A stretch of DNA of 64,000 nt, taken from NCBI GenBank assembly GCA_025200525.1, contig CM045762.1, positions 2,232,001-2,296,000 of the forward strand, written 5' to 3'. The translations under genes were made by a program, and so were the position numbers. Below the pieces are notes generated by a model. The model did no database searches. It was not told the DNA's origin and saw only the letters and a list, made by a program, of their open reading frames with translations. Positions 12,421 to 20,870 of this stretch are shown one piece after another. The DNA is from Camellia lanceoleosa. Taxonomy: Eukaryota > Streptophyta > Magnoliopsida > Ericales > Theaceae. Every line of letters begins with the position of its first letter. Position 1 is the first letter of the stretch.

Positions 12421-12950
12421 TCAACAAGGCATGGTCCATAAACCAAGCCAAAACACAAAAAGTTCAGAGGCCCGGAGGCAAGGCACTTAGCCGAAAACTC
12501 TGGAAACTCGAAACGAGCACAAACATGCGCGATCATCGAGCGCTCAATCGATGACGTCTGAGTCTTAAGGTCGGTCAAAAATGGGGTGTCTACAGAAGGA
12601 TGCACAATGCACCGTAACAAAATGGCGCACACGGGTGCAAATTAGCAGAACGGTGCACGCGGGGTGCACGGAAGCAGAACGATGCATGCAAGGCGTACGC
12701 AAGCACAAGGCTGACATCAAATGCTGACATGAGCAAGCAACGGAGGAGCGCATGAATGGCGCGTGTGCGAGTGGCGGCGGAAGCTAATACGCGCCGAACA
12801 CAAAGGCGACGCGTGACGGCGTGTGATGGCAAGTCTAGTGATAGGGGTGGTGCCGTTGGAATCGTGAGGTGATTCCGAGTAGAATGGTGTAGTGCCACTA
12901 TGTACGGGACTAAGCATCAAAAACAGAAAATGCCAGGAGTGGAGAACTGG

Positions 12951-12962
12951 GCTCTGATACCA
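12951..12962 (-). promoter_or_regulatory. Primer binding site, array LTR 3
   Basis: The minus strand reads TGGTATCAGAGC, a perfect initiator tRNA-Met PBS, immediately next to the LTR at 12,963. Confidence 0.85.
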
Positions 12963-12978
12963 TGTAAGTTTGGTAGAA

Positions 12979-13009
<31 letters not shown>

Positions 13010-13156
13010 CTGAATGAAGTGTGTGTTATATTCAGTGTGTCAAAGAGAAGCAAGCTCACTCTCTTTTATAGAGAGGAGAGTGTTTTACATATGATGCTAC
13101 ACCGAAAGCAGAAATAATAAAGAAATAATAAACATTACAATTTACTTTACTTTACA
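12963..13156 (-). repeat. LTR 3 of the short array element
   Basis: This 194-bp copy runs from TGTAAG to TTTACA. It is longer than the other two mainly through expansion of the GA microsatellite. A TATAAAAG box on the minus strand lies at about 13,063-13,070. Confidence 0.8.
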
Positions 13157-13640
13157 TGTATAATGAATGACAGCGATATTATATTTACATTAACAACCCC
13201 CATGGGTCGCACTGGTACCTCGTTGAATCCAGACATCAGAATATCGGTTTGCTTCATGTTCCCGGGCTTCAGATTGAGCACCTTGAACAAGTTTTTGTAC
13301 ATTACATTAACCGAGCTGCCCGGATCCACAAGGATCCTGTTCACTTCGTGATCACTTGCGTTTAAGGAGATCACCAGAGCATCGTTGTGAGGAAGATCCA
13401 CCCCCTCCAAATCATCATTAGAGAAGGATATCGTGGAGTCAGAACTTCCCTCACTTCTTGGTCTCTTTCCCAGAATATAGTACACATGCTGCCTGTGCAA
13501 GGGCATCTGCACTGGCACCTTCATATCCTTCTTATTCTGATCCACCATTGTACGGATCACATTGACATCTTCGAGGGCATTTACAATACCTCCACAAAGT
13601 AAGAATTTATCATCAACCAACCCGCGAATGAATTCCTTGG
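13147..13640 (-). pseudogene. Retropepsin-like fragment, array unit 4 (best preserved)
   Basis: This is the longest open protease-like frame of the array (157 codons, 13,147-13,620). It contains VDPGSSVN at the catalytic position, a hydrophobic VMYKNLFKVLNLKPG-like helix, DILMSGFNEVPV, and MGVVNVNIISLSF-like strands. The upstream part is acidic and serine-rich. The open frame crosses into the LTR end, so its last residues are LTR-encoded. No gag or RT is attached. Confidence 0.65.
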
Positions 13641-14080
13641 ATAAGAAATAGTGCTGAATAAGTATTTACTAAATTTTGGTCAGAGCATTGACAATGCATC
13701 ATACCCACGTAAATTCAGATCCATCTTTGACAATCAATCAGATAATCAAAAACTCAAAACCTTCAATAAAGGTGATTTTGGGTAAAGTTTGCCAAAATAG
13801 TACTGAATATGTATTTGCTAAATTTTTATGGGTACAAATGTTTTTTACATGGTAAAATTTTGTTGCTTGTAGAATGAAGTAGCCCAAATGAGTATGAAAC
13901 TACAAACCTTCTCTGTAAGGAATCTGGCAGCATCACAACTCTTCTTAACATCATGGGGAACCTTACGAACAAGATTAACCGTCTGGCGAGGCAAACAACC
14001 AGTGAACGCTCGGTGGCGAGACACACCAACAGGATTAACCTTCTGGAGAGGCATACAAACAAGATTAGCAGATAATCACC
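13640..14080 (-). pseudogene. PGK-derived segment, array unit 4
   Basis: Fourth copy of the PGK intron 2/exon 3/intron 3-like segment, with the substituted exon body at about 13,914-14,045. Confidence 0.65.
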
Positions 14081-14395
14081 TAAATAAGCATACCAGAGCC
14101 CACTACAATGTTGTCAATATCTTCCGATTCATTATACTTAATCTTCCAATTTGATACTTTTTTATAGATAAATTGATATTATCATCAATACATATCTTAA
14201 ATTAAATGCATCTTACGATACATATATGATACATGATGCAATATATGATATGTGATACATCATGCGATACATATGTTCCATAAATACTTAGTGTCGGTTT
14301 GGTTTGATTTTTCAAAAATTGTTTTTAGATGTGTTTTCGTTTATTTGGTATGTCCGTGAACAGCATAAAGTGATTTTACATAAAGTTTGCTGGAA

Positions 14396-16130
14396 TAGTG
14401 TTGAATACGTAATTACTAAATTTTTATGGCATCAATGTATGAAGAAATAGTGTTGTATACACCTTAGCCCAAATGAGGATTAAACTACAAACCTTCTGTG
14501 TAAGGAATCCGATATAAAAAAATGAGTATGAATATGCTCTAGCAAATTTTGTTTCAGATTATTTATAGTAAGCCAGTACATTAAGGCTGTGTTTAGTTGG
14601 GAAACTTGGAAAGGAATTTACAAAAGAAAAGGAAAAATTCATCTAGTTTCACACACCTTTTCCCTTTCCCTTTCCCTTTCCCTTTCCCTTTTCAAATCCT
14701 CTCCAAATCCTCCAACCAAATACAACATAACTAAATCATCTCAAAGATTGAGTCTTTATCAGAAAACAAAACAAAAAGGAAGCACAATTAGCACAATATG
14801 GAGCTATCTCCTGAAAGCAACGACGAACAACCATGTCTAAATTACCCTAAATAAATCTAAACTAAATATCTATAATCCATTGAAAATTACAATAAACCAA
14901 TCAAAATTACATGGGATATTCAAATCTATTTTGGTTTCATCAAATTAAATTAACACTATGTTTGGGAACCTAGGAGAAAAGAAAATAAAAGAAAGGATTA
15001 GTTAAATTATAAGAGAAAAGAAAAGAAAAGAAATGATTGTGATTTCTCTTCTTTTTGTTTAGATAAGGAAGAAATAAAAGAAAAGAAATGAAATGATTGT
15101 GATTTCTCTCATTCTTGTTTTTGTTTGGTTAGATTTCATTAAGAGAAAACAAAAGAAATTATTTTATGTTATATTACCAAAATAACCTTTTTATATTTTC
15201 AATCATTTTATTTCTTTTATTTTTATAGGGACAAAATTGGTATTATGAAAACAGTGGTTTCTTTTCTCTCACAATCTCTCCACTTTTGGTAAGATTGAAA
15301 ATGAGACTTATAAGAGAAATGAGTTTCTCTCCATTTAGGTTATCCAAACAAGTAAGATATCTCTCCATTTCTTTTCTTTTCTCTTCAAATCACTCAATCC
15401 AAACACAGCGTAAAAAAAAGAGTTATTTTGGGGAGAAAATTACAATTGAAACCCAAAACCAAGAAAAAAAAGTATTTGGCTAGAGAAAAGAAAAGAAAAG
15501 ACCATAAATTTGAGGATGTTGATACCGGAGGAATAGGAAACATCGACTTGCAAATTAGAGTCGCCCGACGCCCCGTTCCCTTCACATCTACTTCATTTGG
15601 GTCACCTTCGCTCGTCTTTGTTGCCATATTACACCTTTTCTCCCTTCAAATATAGTGAAAAATAATCAACAGATCTAATCACAAAGTTGAGAAAAATAAG
15701 ATCCAATCCATTCATCAAACTTGCATCAAATCAAGTTTTCACCACATATTTCATCAAATAAGAGATGAATCAAATCTTTCATCAACCCTATTTTAACTTA
15801 AAATTTGATGAGATTGTTAAATGCCGAAGGATTGGAGATCAGTTTTTTTCACTTTCATTGGTTAAAAGGATGCTTTTTGTGGGGATAAATTAGGTATTTT
15901 TAAAAAGAATTGATGAAAATTTTGATTCTCGCTATATCAAACCAAACAAAGCTCTGATCTATATTATTGAATAAATTTGATGAAAAACGAAGGGTAAAAG
16001 GCTGCAAATGCTCAAATAACTTTCTATATAGGAACATTTATATATACAAAGTGAGATCGATAGTGAATCTGGTTTGAACTTACCACATTCAAAGATACAC
16101 AAAAGCGATTAGGGATTTGAGATTCTTGGG
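14396..16130 (-). pseudogene. Decayed PGK paralogue (5' part)
   Basis: It is colinear with the intact PGK gene at 26,713-30,930. About 16,070-16,125 matches the 5' UTR and its splice donor (GTAAGTTC on the minus strand). 15,627-15,440 matches exon 1: the first residues MATKTSEGDPNEVDVKG resemble [17 protein letters not shown], then the frame is lost. 14,735-14,880 matches intron 1 sequence at 29,905-30,065. 14,460-14,520 matches the exon 3/intron 3 junction. Exons 2 and 4-6 are missing. A MITE-like insert lies in intron 1 at 14,950-15,412. It cannot make PGK. Confidence 0.75.
14950..15412. mobile_element. MITE with GTGTTTGG-type ends in the PGK pseudogene intron
   Basis: The left end CACTATGTTTGGGAACC and the right end, read inverted, ACGCTGTGTTTGGATTG are similar. 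Both continue into purine-rich AGAGAAAAGAAAAG runs that can pair. There is no coding sequence. TSDs were not resolved. Confidence 0.45.
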
Positions 16131-16519
16131 TGCCATGAGGAGGCACAACGCAAGCCCATATATAGCTAGCGAGCGAGATGATGTTCTAACACTTGCTACA
16201 GTGAAGATGATGACAACTTCTTTTTTGTCTGTTTCTCTGCTTTAGGCCATGTCTGGCCCGGCATCTCCAACAAAACATGATAATTTTTACTATTGTTTAC
16301 TTACATTTGTTTTTATAAACAAAAGTTCTAAAAGAAATTTTAGAAACGTAATTTTTACATTTGTTTTTACAATGATTATTAAAAGAGAAAATTAGTCTAA
16401 AATCTCTCTCCCATTTTTAGTAATGGAAGAGATCCATAATATTATTTTGTGATGTCTAAGGTCCCTCAACTCCACACCCATATATCACAGAGAAATTTGT
16501 TTTTCTCAAATCAACTCAC
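16131..16519. other. Non-coding stretch between PGK pseudogene and ATXR3 fragment
   Basis: AT-rich with no supported gene. A segment near 16,365-16,400 (ACAATGATTATTAAAAGA) recurs near 18,625-18,645, suggesting that one repeat flanks the captured fragments. Confidence 0.4.
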
Positions 16520-16654
16520 TGATCTCGATCTCACGATTATCATGTTGCTAACTCTAGCGAATCGAGGACGGAAAAATGGAATAGCAGCGGATCGAGAGCA
16601 CCGAAACGAAGGCTCGGTGTCGCTGAGGTTCGCCATTGTTGTAAAGCTCTCTCT
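16520..16654 (-). pseudogene. Unidentified coding-like fragment next to ATXR3 piece
   Basis: A minus-strand ATG at 16,636 opens a 41-codon frame starting MANLSDTEPSF, rich in Arg and Ser, preceded by a leader-like GAGAGAGCTTTACAACA. Its composition is GC-richer than its surroundings. It may be the 5' end of another captured gene. I do not recognise it. Confidence 0.3.
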
Positions 16655-17030
16655 CCAAGCTGTTTTCTAGGTTTATAATCCTTAACTTCAAGAATCTCCA
16701 TATTTGACTTGTTAGTGTCATTTATTTGAGCACAGAGCTTCTCAGTATAATCAGCAGGTAAGGAAACCCGCATCTTCCTTTTCACTTCCTCTTTATCTGC
16801 TACAGTAACATATTGATCAATTACTTCATATTTCCTAGAAACAGGAGGAACAAGGCTTGCTTTGGTCATTCGAGCACCCCATTTACGCTCATCAGTCAAA
16901 GAATCAAACCCATCACCTGCAATTAAGTATCCATCCCCTCCTGACCCCCTTAATCCATTTTCTGGTTGGAAATTGGAGTCACTTACTCAGTCTGAGGCAT
17001 TCGCACTCTCTGGGCCACTGTAATGGTGAA
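16655..17030 (-). pseudogene. Fragment of an ATXR3/SDG2-type histone methyltransferase gene
   Basis: The minus strand encodes ERKWGARMTKASLVPPVSRK, then YEVIDQYV, EEVKRKMRVSLPADYTEKL and EVKDYKPRKQLG. As recalled, this is the conserved stretch upstream of the SET domain in plant ATXR3 (SDG2), an H3K4 methyltransferase of about 2,300 residues. Only about 100 residues are present. Homology stops abruptly after PRKQLG at 16,655, where unrelated sequence begins. There is no SET domain, so this is a captured or duplicated piece. Confidence 0.65.
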
Positions 17031-17125
17031 TATACAAGTATTCCAAATGGAGAACAATCAATTGGTTTGTATTTGTAAAGTCTAGTTTCAAAAATTAACA
17101 ATTTTGTTCAGAGAAAATTTAATTT

Positions 17126-17345
17126 TCTCTAGTTTGAACCCAAAGTAATTCTTTATAGGTAATGAAACAAATTTCTCTTGGAATTTATCTGGCTTGGAGA
17201 GAATTTCTCTGGTTTGGACAGAATTTCTCTAGAACTAGAATTTCTCTGGTTTGGACAAAATTTCTCTGGAACCAAAATTTCTCTAGTTTAGACATAATTT
17301 ATCTGGGTCTAGAATTTCTCTGGTTTGAACCAGAATATCTATGAT
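17126..17345. repeat. AATTTCTCT-rich repeat, left copy
   Basis: A run of AATTTCTCTGG and related 11-mers follows GTTTGAACCCAAAGTAATTC. A second copy in the same orientation lies at 18,265-18,490, so the two bracket the annexin fragment. Confidence 0.6.
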
Positions 17346-17426
17346 TGTATACACCTTAGAACCATACAAAGCCTACAAACATAATGACTCTTGTACTTAT
17401 TTTATAGAAACCATATATTGTAATAA

Positions 17427-18123
17427 GTAGGGCACATTTGGCTGCTATTGATTCTTCTTACCATAATATATATGAGAACTCACTGAAAAAGGTAATTTGT
17501 TCTTAATATTGTCACTGTCTCTTTTTATTGGAAATTCTCGTTATGATTTTAACAAATTAAGATAATTACAGGCTCTAAAAAGTGAAACTTCAGGGAAATT
17601 TGAGCTTGCCCTTTTGACAATTCTACAGTGTACACATAATCCTGCAAAGTACTTTGTAAAGGTATTTATCCAGTCTTCAGTTTTTCTTTTCTTATTAATG
17701 TAATTAGGACTTCTTAGGATGCATATATATATGGTTGTATGTAATAGTTTTAAGGACTAGACTATCATTTGAGTTATGAACAACTGGTTTTTGAGATATT
17801 GACTTGGGATTGTGACTTTCCAATTTCTTTGTTCTTCAACAATACTTCTATGCAACGCCACTAGTGCATAAAGGCTATTTTGTTTTGATTGTTGTGTTTG
17901 TTTTTTATTTTCCTTATATATATATATATATATTAACTCATATGATCCATCATAGGAATTCAAGTTCAATCCATTGATAACTACTCTGGAACGTTACAGG
18001 TATTACCTAGGGCGATAAAAGGATTGGGAACCAACGACACAACACTTATAAGGGTTATCATTGCAAGAACCAAGATTGATATGCAATACATTAATGCCGA
18101 ATACCAAAAGAAATACAGATAAT
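17427..18123 (+). pseudogene. Annexin gene fragment, three exons with introns
   Basis: Exon pieces at 17,427-17,491 (SRAHLAAIDSSYHNIYENSL), 17,572-17,661 ([18 protein letters not shown], then NPAKYF) and 18,000-18,120 (AIKGLGTNDTTLIRVIIART, then KIDMQYI) match the third and fourth repeats of plant annexins. GT donors and AG acceptors flank the exons as in a real gene. The last repeat keeps the GLGT calcium-loop signature. It stops at TAA just after EYQKKYR. The first two repeats, the start and the C-terminus are absent, so it is a genomic fragment rather than a retrocopy. Confidence 0.75.
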
Positions 18124-18264
18124 GAGGTAAATTCTCTACAGGTAATGATGATATCTATCATTATTGACATGATATCAATAATGATAAACCAGAGTTTGAA
18201 CCCAAATGTTGCATATTAATAATGATAAACCAGAGTTTGAACCCAAGTATTGCAAATTTTCTAC

Positions 18265-18490
18265 AGGTTTGAACCCAAAGTAATTCTCTATAGGTAATGA
18301 GGCAAATTTCTCTAGGAATTTCTCTAGTTTAGAGAGAATTTCTTTGGTTTGGACAGAATTTCTCTAGCTTGGACAAAATTTCTCTAGAACCAGAATTTCT
18401 TTGAAAGCAAAATTTCTCTGGTTTGAACAGAATTTCTCTAGAACCAGAATTTCTCTAGAACTCTATGGAAGTTCAAAGAAATTCTCTAAA
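18265..18490. repeat. AATTTCTCT-rich repeat, right copy
   Basis: Direct repeat of 17,126-17,345, sharing GTTTGAACCCAAAGTAATTC and the tract of AATTTCTCT units. A looser relative lies at 19,550-19,690. Confidence 0.6.
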
Positions 18491-19081
18491 TTGAATTTTC
18501 TCTGGATCGATTCAAGAGACCTTAGACATTATAAAAATATTGAATGTCCTTTATACTATAAAATATTCATACTAGGGATCTTAAAAAAAAAAAAAAAAAA
18601 AAAACCCTTATTAAAATTAGTATACAATGATTATTAAAAGACTACATTAATTACCTAATATTTATATTATTTATAGAATGTTATTGACAATACTACTAGC
18701 ACTTATATAAAGAATTTCTTAGAAATTAAAATTAATAAAATCGTGTATAAGATCAACTACATCACAATTTATATATATATATAAAAAAAAACTAATGAAT
18801 TAGCTACAATGCTTACTCCACACACAAATATATATATATATATATATATTAACACACATGAATGCAAAAAAATTTAATTATTAATATTGCATTAAAAATA
18901 GAAAACAAGTTTTAAATTAAAATATTAAAATGTATAAAATATATAAAAATTCTTCATTTAAATTTTGGTGTCTAAAAAGTTAAGCCATTTATGTCTCTTA
19001 TAAAAAAGAGAACACGAGTGATCAACTTAAATAATTTAATTAATTATTTTTTTTATATAATTTTTATATTATAACATTTGA
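18491..19081. other. AT-rich stretch before the Helitron-like end
   Basis: No gene is seen. It contains a poly-A run at 18,579-18,603, AT microsatellites near 18,770 and 18,828-18,850, and a segment at 18,505-18,600 that resembles 19,695-19,775. Confidence 0.5.
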
Positions 19082-19113
19082 CTCGTGCCTTGCACGGGCT
19101 TTTTGATAACTAG
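19082..19113 (+). mobile_element. Helitron-like 3' terminus
   Basis: A 7-bp stem with a 3-nt loop (CTCGTGC CTT GCACGGG, 19,082-19,098) is followed 12 nt later by CTAG and then T. Plant Helitrons end in just this way: a short GC-rich hairpin about 10-12 nt before CTRR, with a host T after. The element would run leftward from here and include the annexin and perhaps ATXR3 fragments. The 5' TC end was not found, and no Rep/helicase is present. Confidence 0.6.
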
Positions 19114-20090
19114 TATATATATATTAGGCTCACTTGCTAATCTTGAATGCCAAAATCACCCAAATAATTAAGGGAAAGACTATGGTGCACACTTTTTATG
19201 CATCTTATAACTAAAAAAGAAAATGATATAATTTTAATTTTTTAAGTCATAATTAAAAAAATCATAATTAAACACAATATGAGACATAATTAAAAAATTC
19301 ATAAGTCATAATTAAAATAATGTCATAACTAAAGAAGAAAATTGGTCATAATTAAATAATAAAATGAAAAATGACATAACTAGAAGTGAATATGATACAC
19401 TATTTTTAAAGGGTTATACATTAGAATTTCCCAATAATTAAAACAACAAATTACATTGACGCCGTTAGAATAAAGGAAAAATTAGTGAAACATCCCTCTC
19501 AAACTTTGGGTAGTATGAGAGGTCCAATATGTTTTTTTTATTAGTTAAGGTCTCTCGATGAAATTTCTCTGTGATAATATCAGATAAATTTTGAAATTTC
19601 TCCATGATCATATTAGAGAAATTTCTTTGTGAAAATTAAAATTTCTTTGTGTTGGGGTGAAATTTCTCTACGTTAAATTTTCTATGTAAAAATGTTGAGG
19701 GACCCCAACTATTACGAAAATATTGTATGTCATTTATCTTATAAAATCTTAATACCATGGACTTTAAAAAAAATTCCCATAAAAAATAGAAATAATTACA
19801 AAAAAAATTCCTAAAGCTTGAGTCTTATAATAAAATAAATCATAAGTTTTTAATTTAGTCAATTTAAATTCTAATCTTTTGATTTTTTTTTCAATTGATA
19901 AAAAATTAAAAATTCAGGACTTATTTTGTTATAGAACTCAAATCCTGATTTTTTTTTAATTTCCCCAAAAAACAATATTGTCATCTTTATACACTAAATT
20001 GTATATATATATATATATATTTTATTCTTATATTTTTACACCATCTATATATATTAGTTTTTCCTTTAACATTACTAAAATAAAAGGAAT
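19114..20090. other. AT-rich intergenic DNA
   Basis: No gene is seen. Repeats of CATAATTAAA occur at 19,248-19,380, an AATTTCTCT-type relative at 19,550-19,690, and an AT microsatellite near 20,000. Confidence 0.5.
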
Positions 20091-20406
20091 TATTTACACA
20101 AATACCCCTTAAATTATTAAAAAGCATCACTTTAAACTCGTAAATCATAAAAGCATACAAGTGAATCCATAAACTGTTGAAAAATATCATTTTGTCCCTT
20201 GAAATATAAAAACATACAAATAGACCCATAAACTATTGGCGTATTTCACTTTAACCCCTTCCATTAGAGGGTTCAATCTCCACGCTTTTATAATTTACAG
20301 AATAAAGTGATACTTTTTAATAATTTAAGGGTCTATTTACACATTTTTATAATTTAGGAGATTAAAATAATATTTCTTAATAATTTAAGAGATACAAATA
20401 ACCTAC
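20091..20406. mobile_element. Foldback MITE, about 315 bp
   Basis: The left arm (CTTAAATTATTAAAAAGC...TCACTTTAA...TAAATCATAAAAGC) and the right arm (GCTTTTATAATTTACAG...AAAGTGATACTTTTTAATAATTTAAG) are inverted copies, and each arm repeats the unit about twice. It is non-coding. No clear TSD was found. Confidence 0.55.
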
Positions 20407-20542
20407 ATAAAAATAGAAATAATTATACCAAAATTATTGAACATATTATATTTTTTTTCAGACTCGAAAAACACGCCAATTGAATATTCCCTAATTGGTA
20501 CGGTGTGACCGTGATGAATTAAAAAATGAGAAAATTACATTT

Positions 20543-20662
20543 CAGTCATTTTCTTACAAATAATTATAGGCTTATAAAAAATATATATATAACTTTTATT
20601 ATCAGTCATTTTCTTACAAATAATTATAGGCTTATAACATATATCTTTTATTATTAATATTC
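20543..20662. repeat. 60-bp tandem duplication
   Basis: Two copies starting CAGTCATTTTCTTACAAATA at 20,543 and 20,603, nearly identical apart from a short AT run. Confidence 0.8.
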
Positions 20663-20713
20663 ATAAAATTTATTACTTATTTGAAATTATTTTAAAAAAA
20701 ATTACACTAAATT

Positions 20714-20789
20714 GAAATTTTATCTTAAAAAGAATTAGGTGAATTTAATATGGAATTTTATCTTAAAAAGAATTAGGTGAATTTAATAT
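20714..20789. repeat. 38-bp tandem duplication upstream of the PPR gene
   Basis: Two copies of the sequence containing TTATCTTAAAAAGAATTAGG start at 20,714 and 20,752. The second ends about 80 bp before the PPR start codon, so the 5' flank was altered. Confidence 0.8.
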
Positions 20790-20870
20790 ACGTAGATTCT
20801 TTATCATATTTTCTTTTCCAATCATTCAAAATTCTGTGAACACGAGCATGCAGAGAACTGAAGTCCGAAC

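Larger units (their letters stand above)
5116..12594 (-). mobile_element. Ogre-like long LTR, about 4.9 kb without its nested insertion
   Basis: On the minus strand it starts with TGTAGACACCCC at 12,594 and ends with GGTGGTCTACA at 5,116, a matched TGTAGA...TCTACA pair followed by a PBS. Removing the nested solo LTR leaves about 4.94 kb, a size typical of Ogre/Tat-type LTRs. The body has no genes. It contains a degenerate repeat array (about 9,640-11,060), an AT/AG microsatellite near 11,555 and a GGTC/GACC-rich tract (11,800-12,420). A GGAGTCGCCACC motif at 7,870 resembles the PBS and may be an internal duplicate. Confidence 0.65.
1..14395 (-). mobile_element. Tandem array of a short non-autonomous LTR retroelement carrying a PGK fragment
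   Basis: Four copies of one internal region are separated by three short LTRs (1,396-1,564; 3,170-3,345; 12,963-13,156), all in minus orientation. The first two full repeats are about 1.77-1.79 kb apart. Read on the minus strand, each unit runs LTR, PBS for initiator tRNA-Met, a leader with GC-rich stretches, an AT-rich stretch rich in ATATGATACAT-like words, a segment resembling PGK intron 2-exon 3-intron 3, a retropepsin-like segment, then the next LTR. There is no reverse transcriptase or integrase, so mobility would need helper enzymes. The third unit is broken by an Ogre-like LTR. The last unit (13,157-14,395) lacks a right LTR and runs into a PGK pseudogene. Size and structure resemble TRIM-type elements, but the captured gene piece is not typical of TRIMs. 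Confidence 0.75.

Noticed and set aside
12351..12920. Overlapping minus-strand ORFs of 60-100 codons
   Set aside because: They come from the GC-rich leader and repeat tracts, overlap in several frames and have Cys/Arg/His-rich low-complexity content.
18579..18603. Poly-A tail of a retrocopy
   Set aside because: The nearby annexin exons keep introns and no retrotransposon or 3' UTR precedes the A-run; it is a homopolymer in AT-rich DNA.
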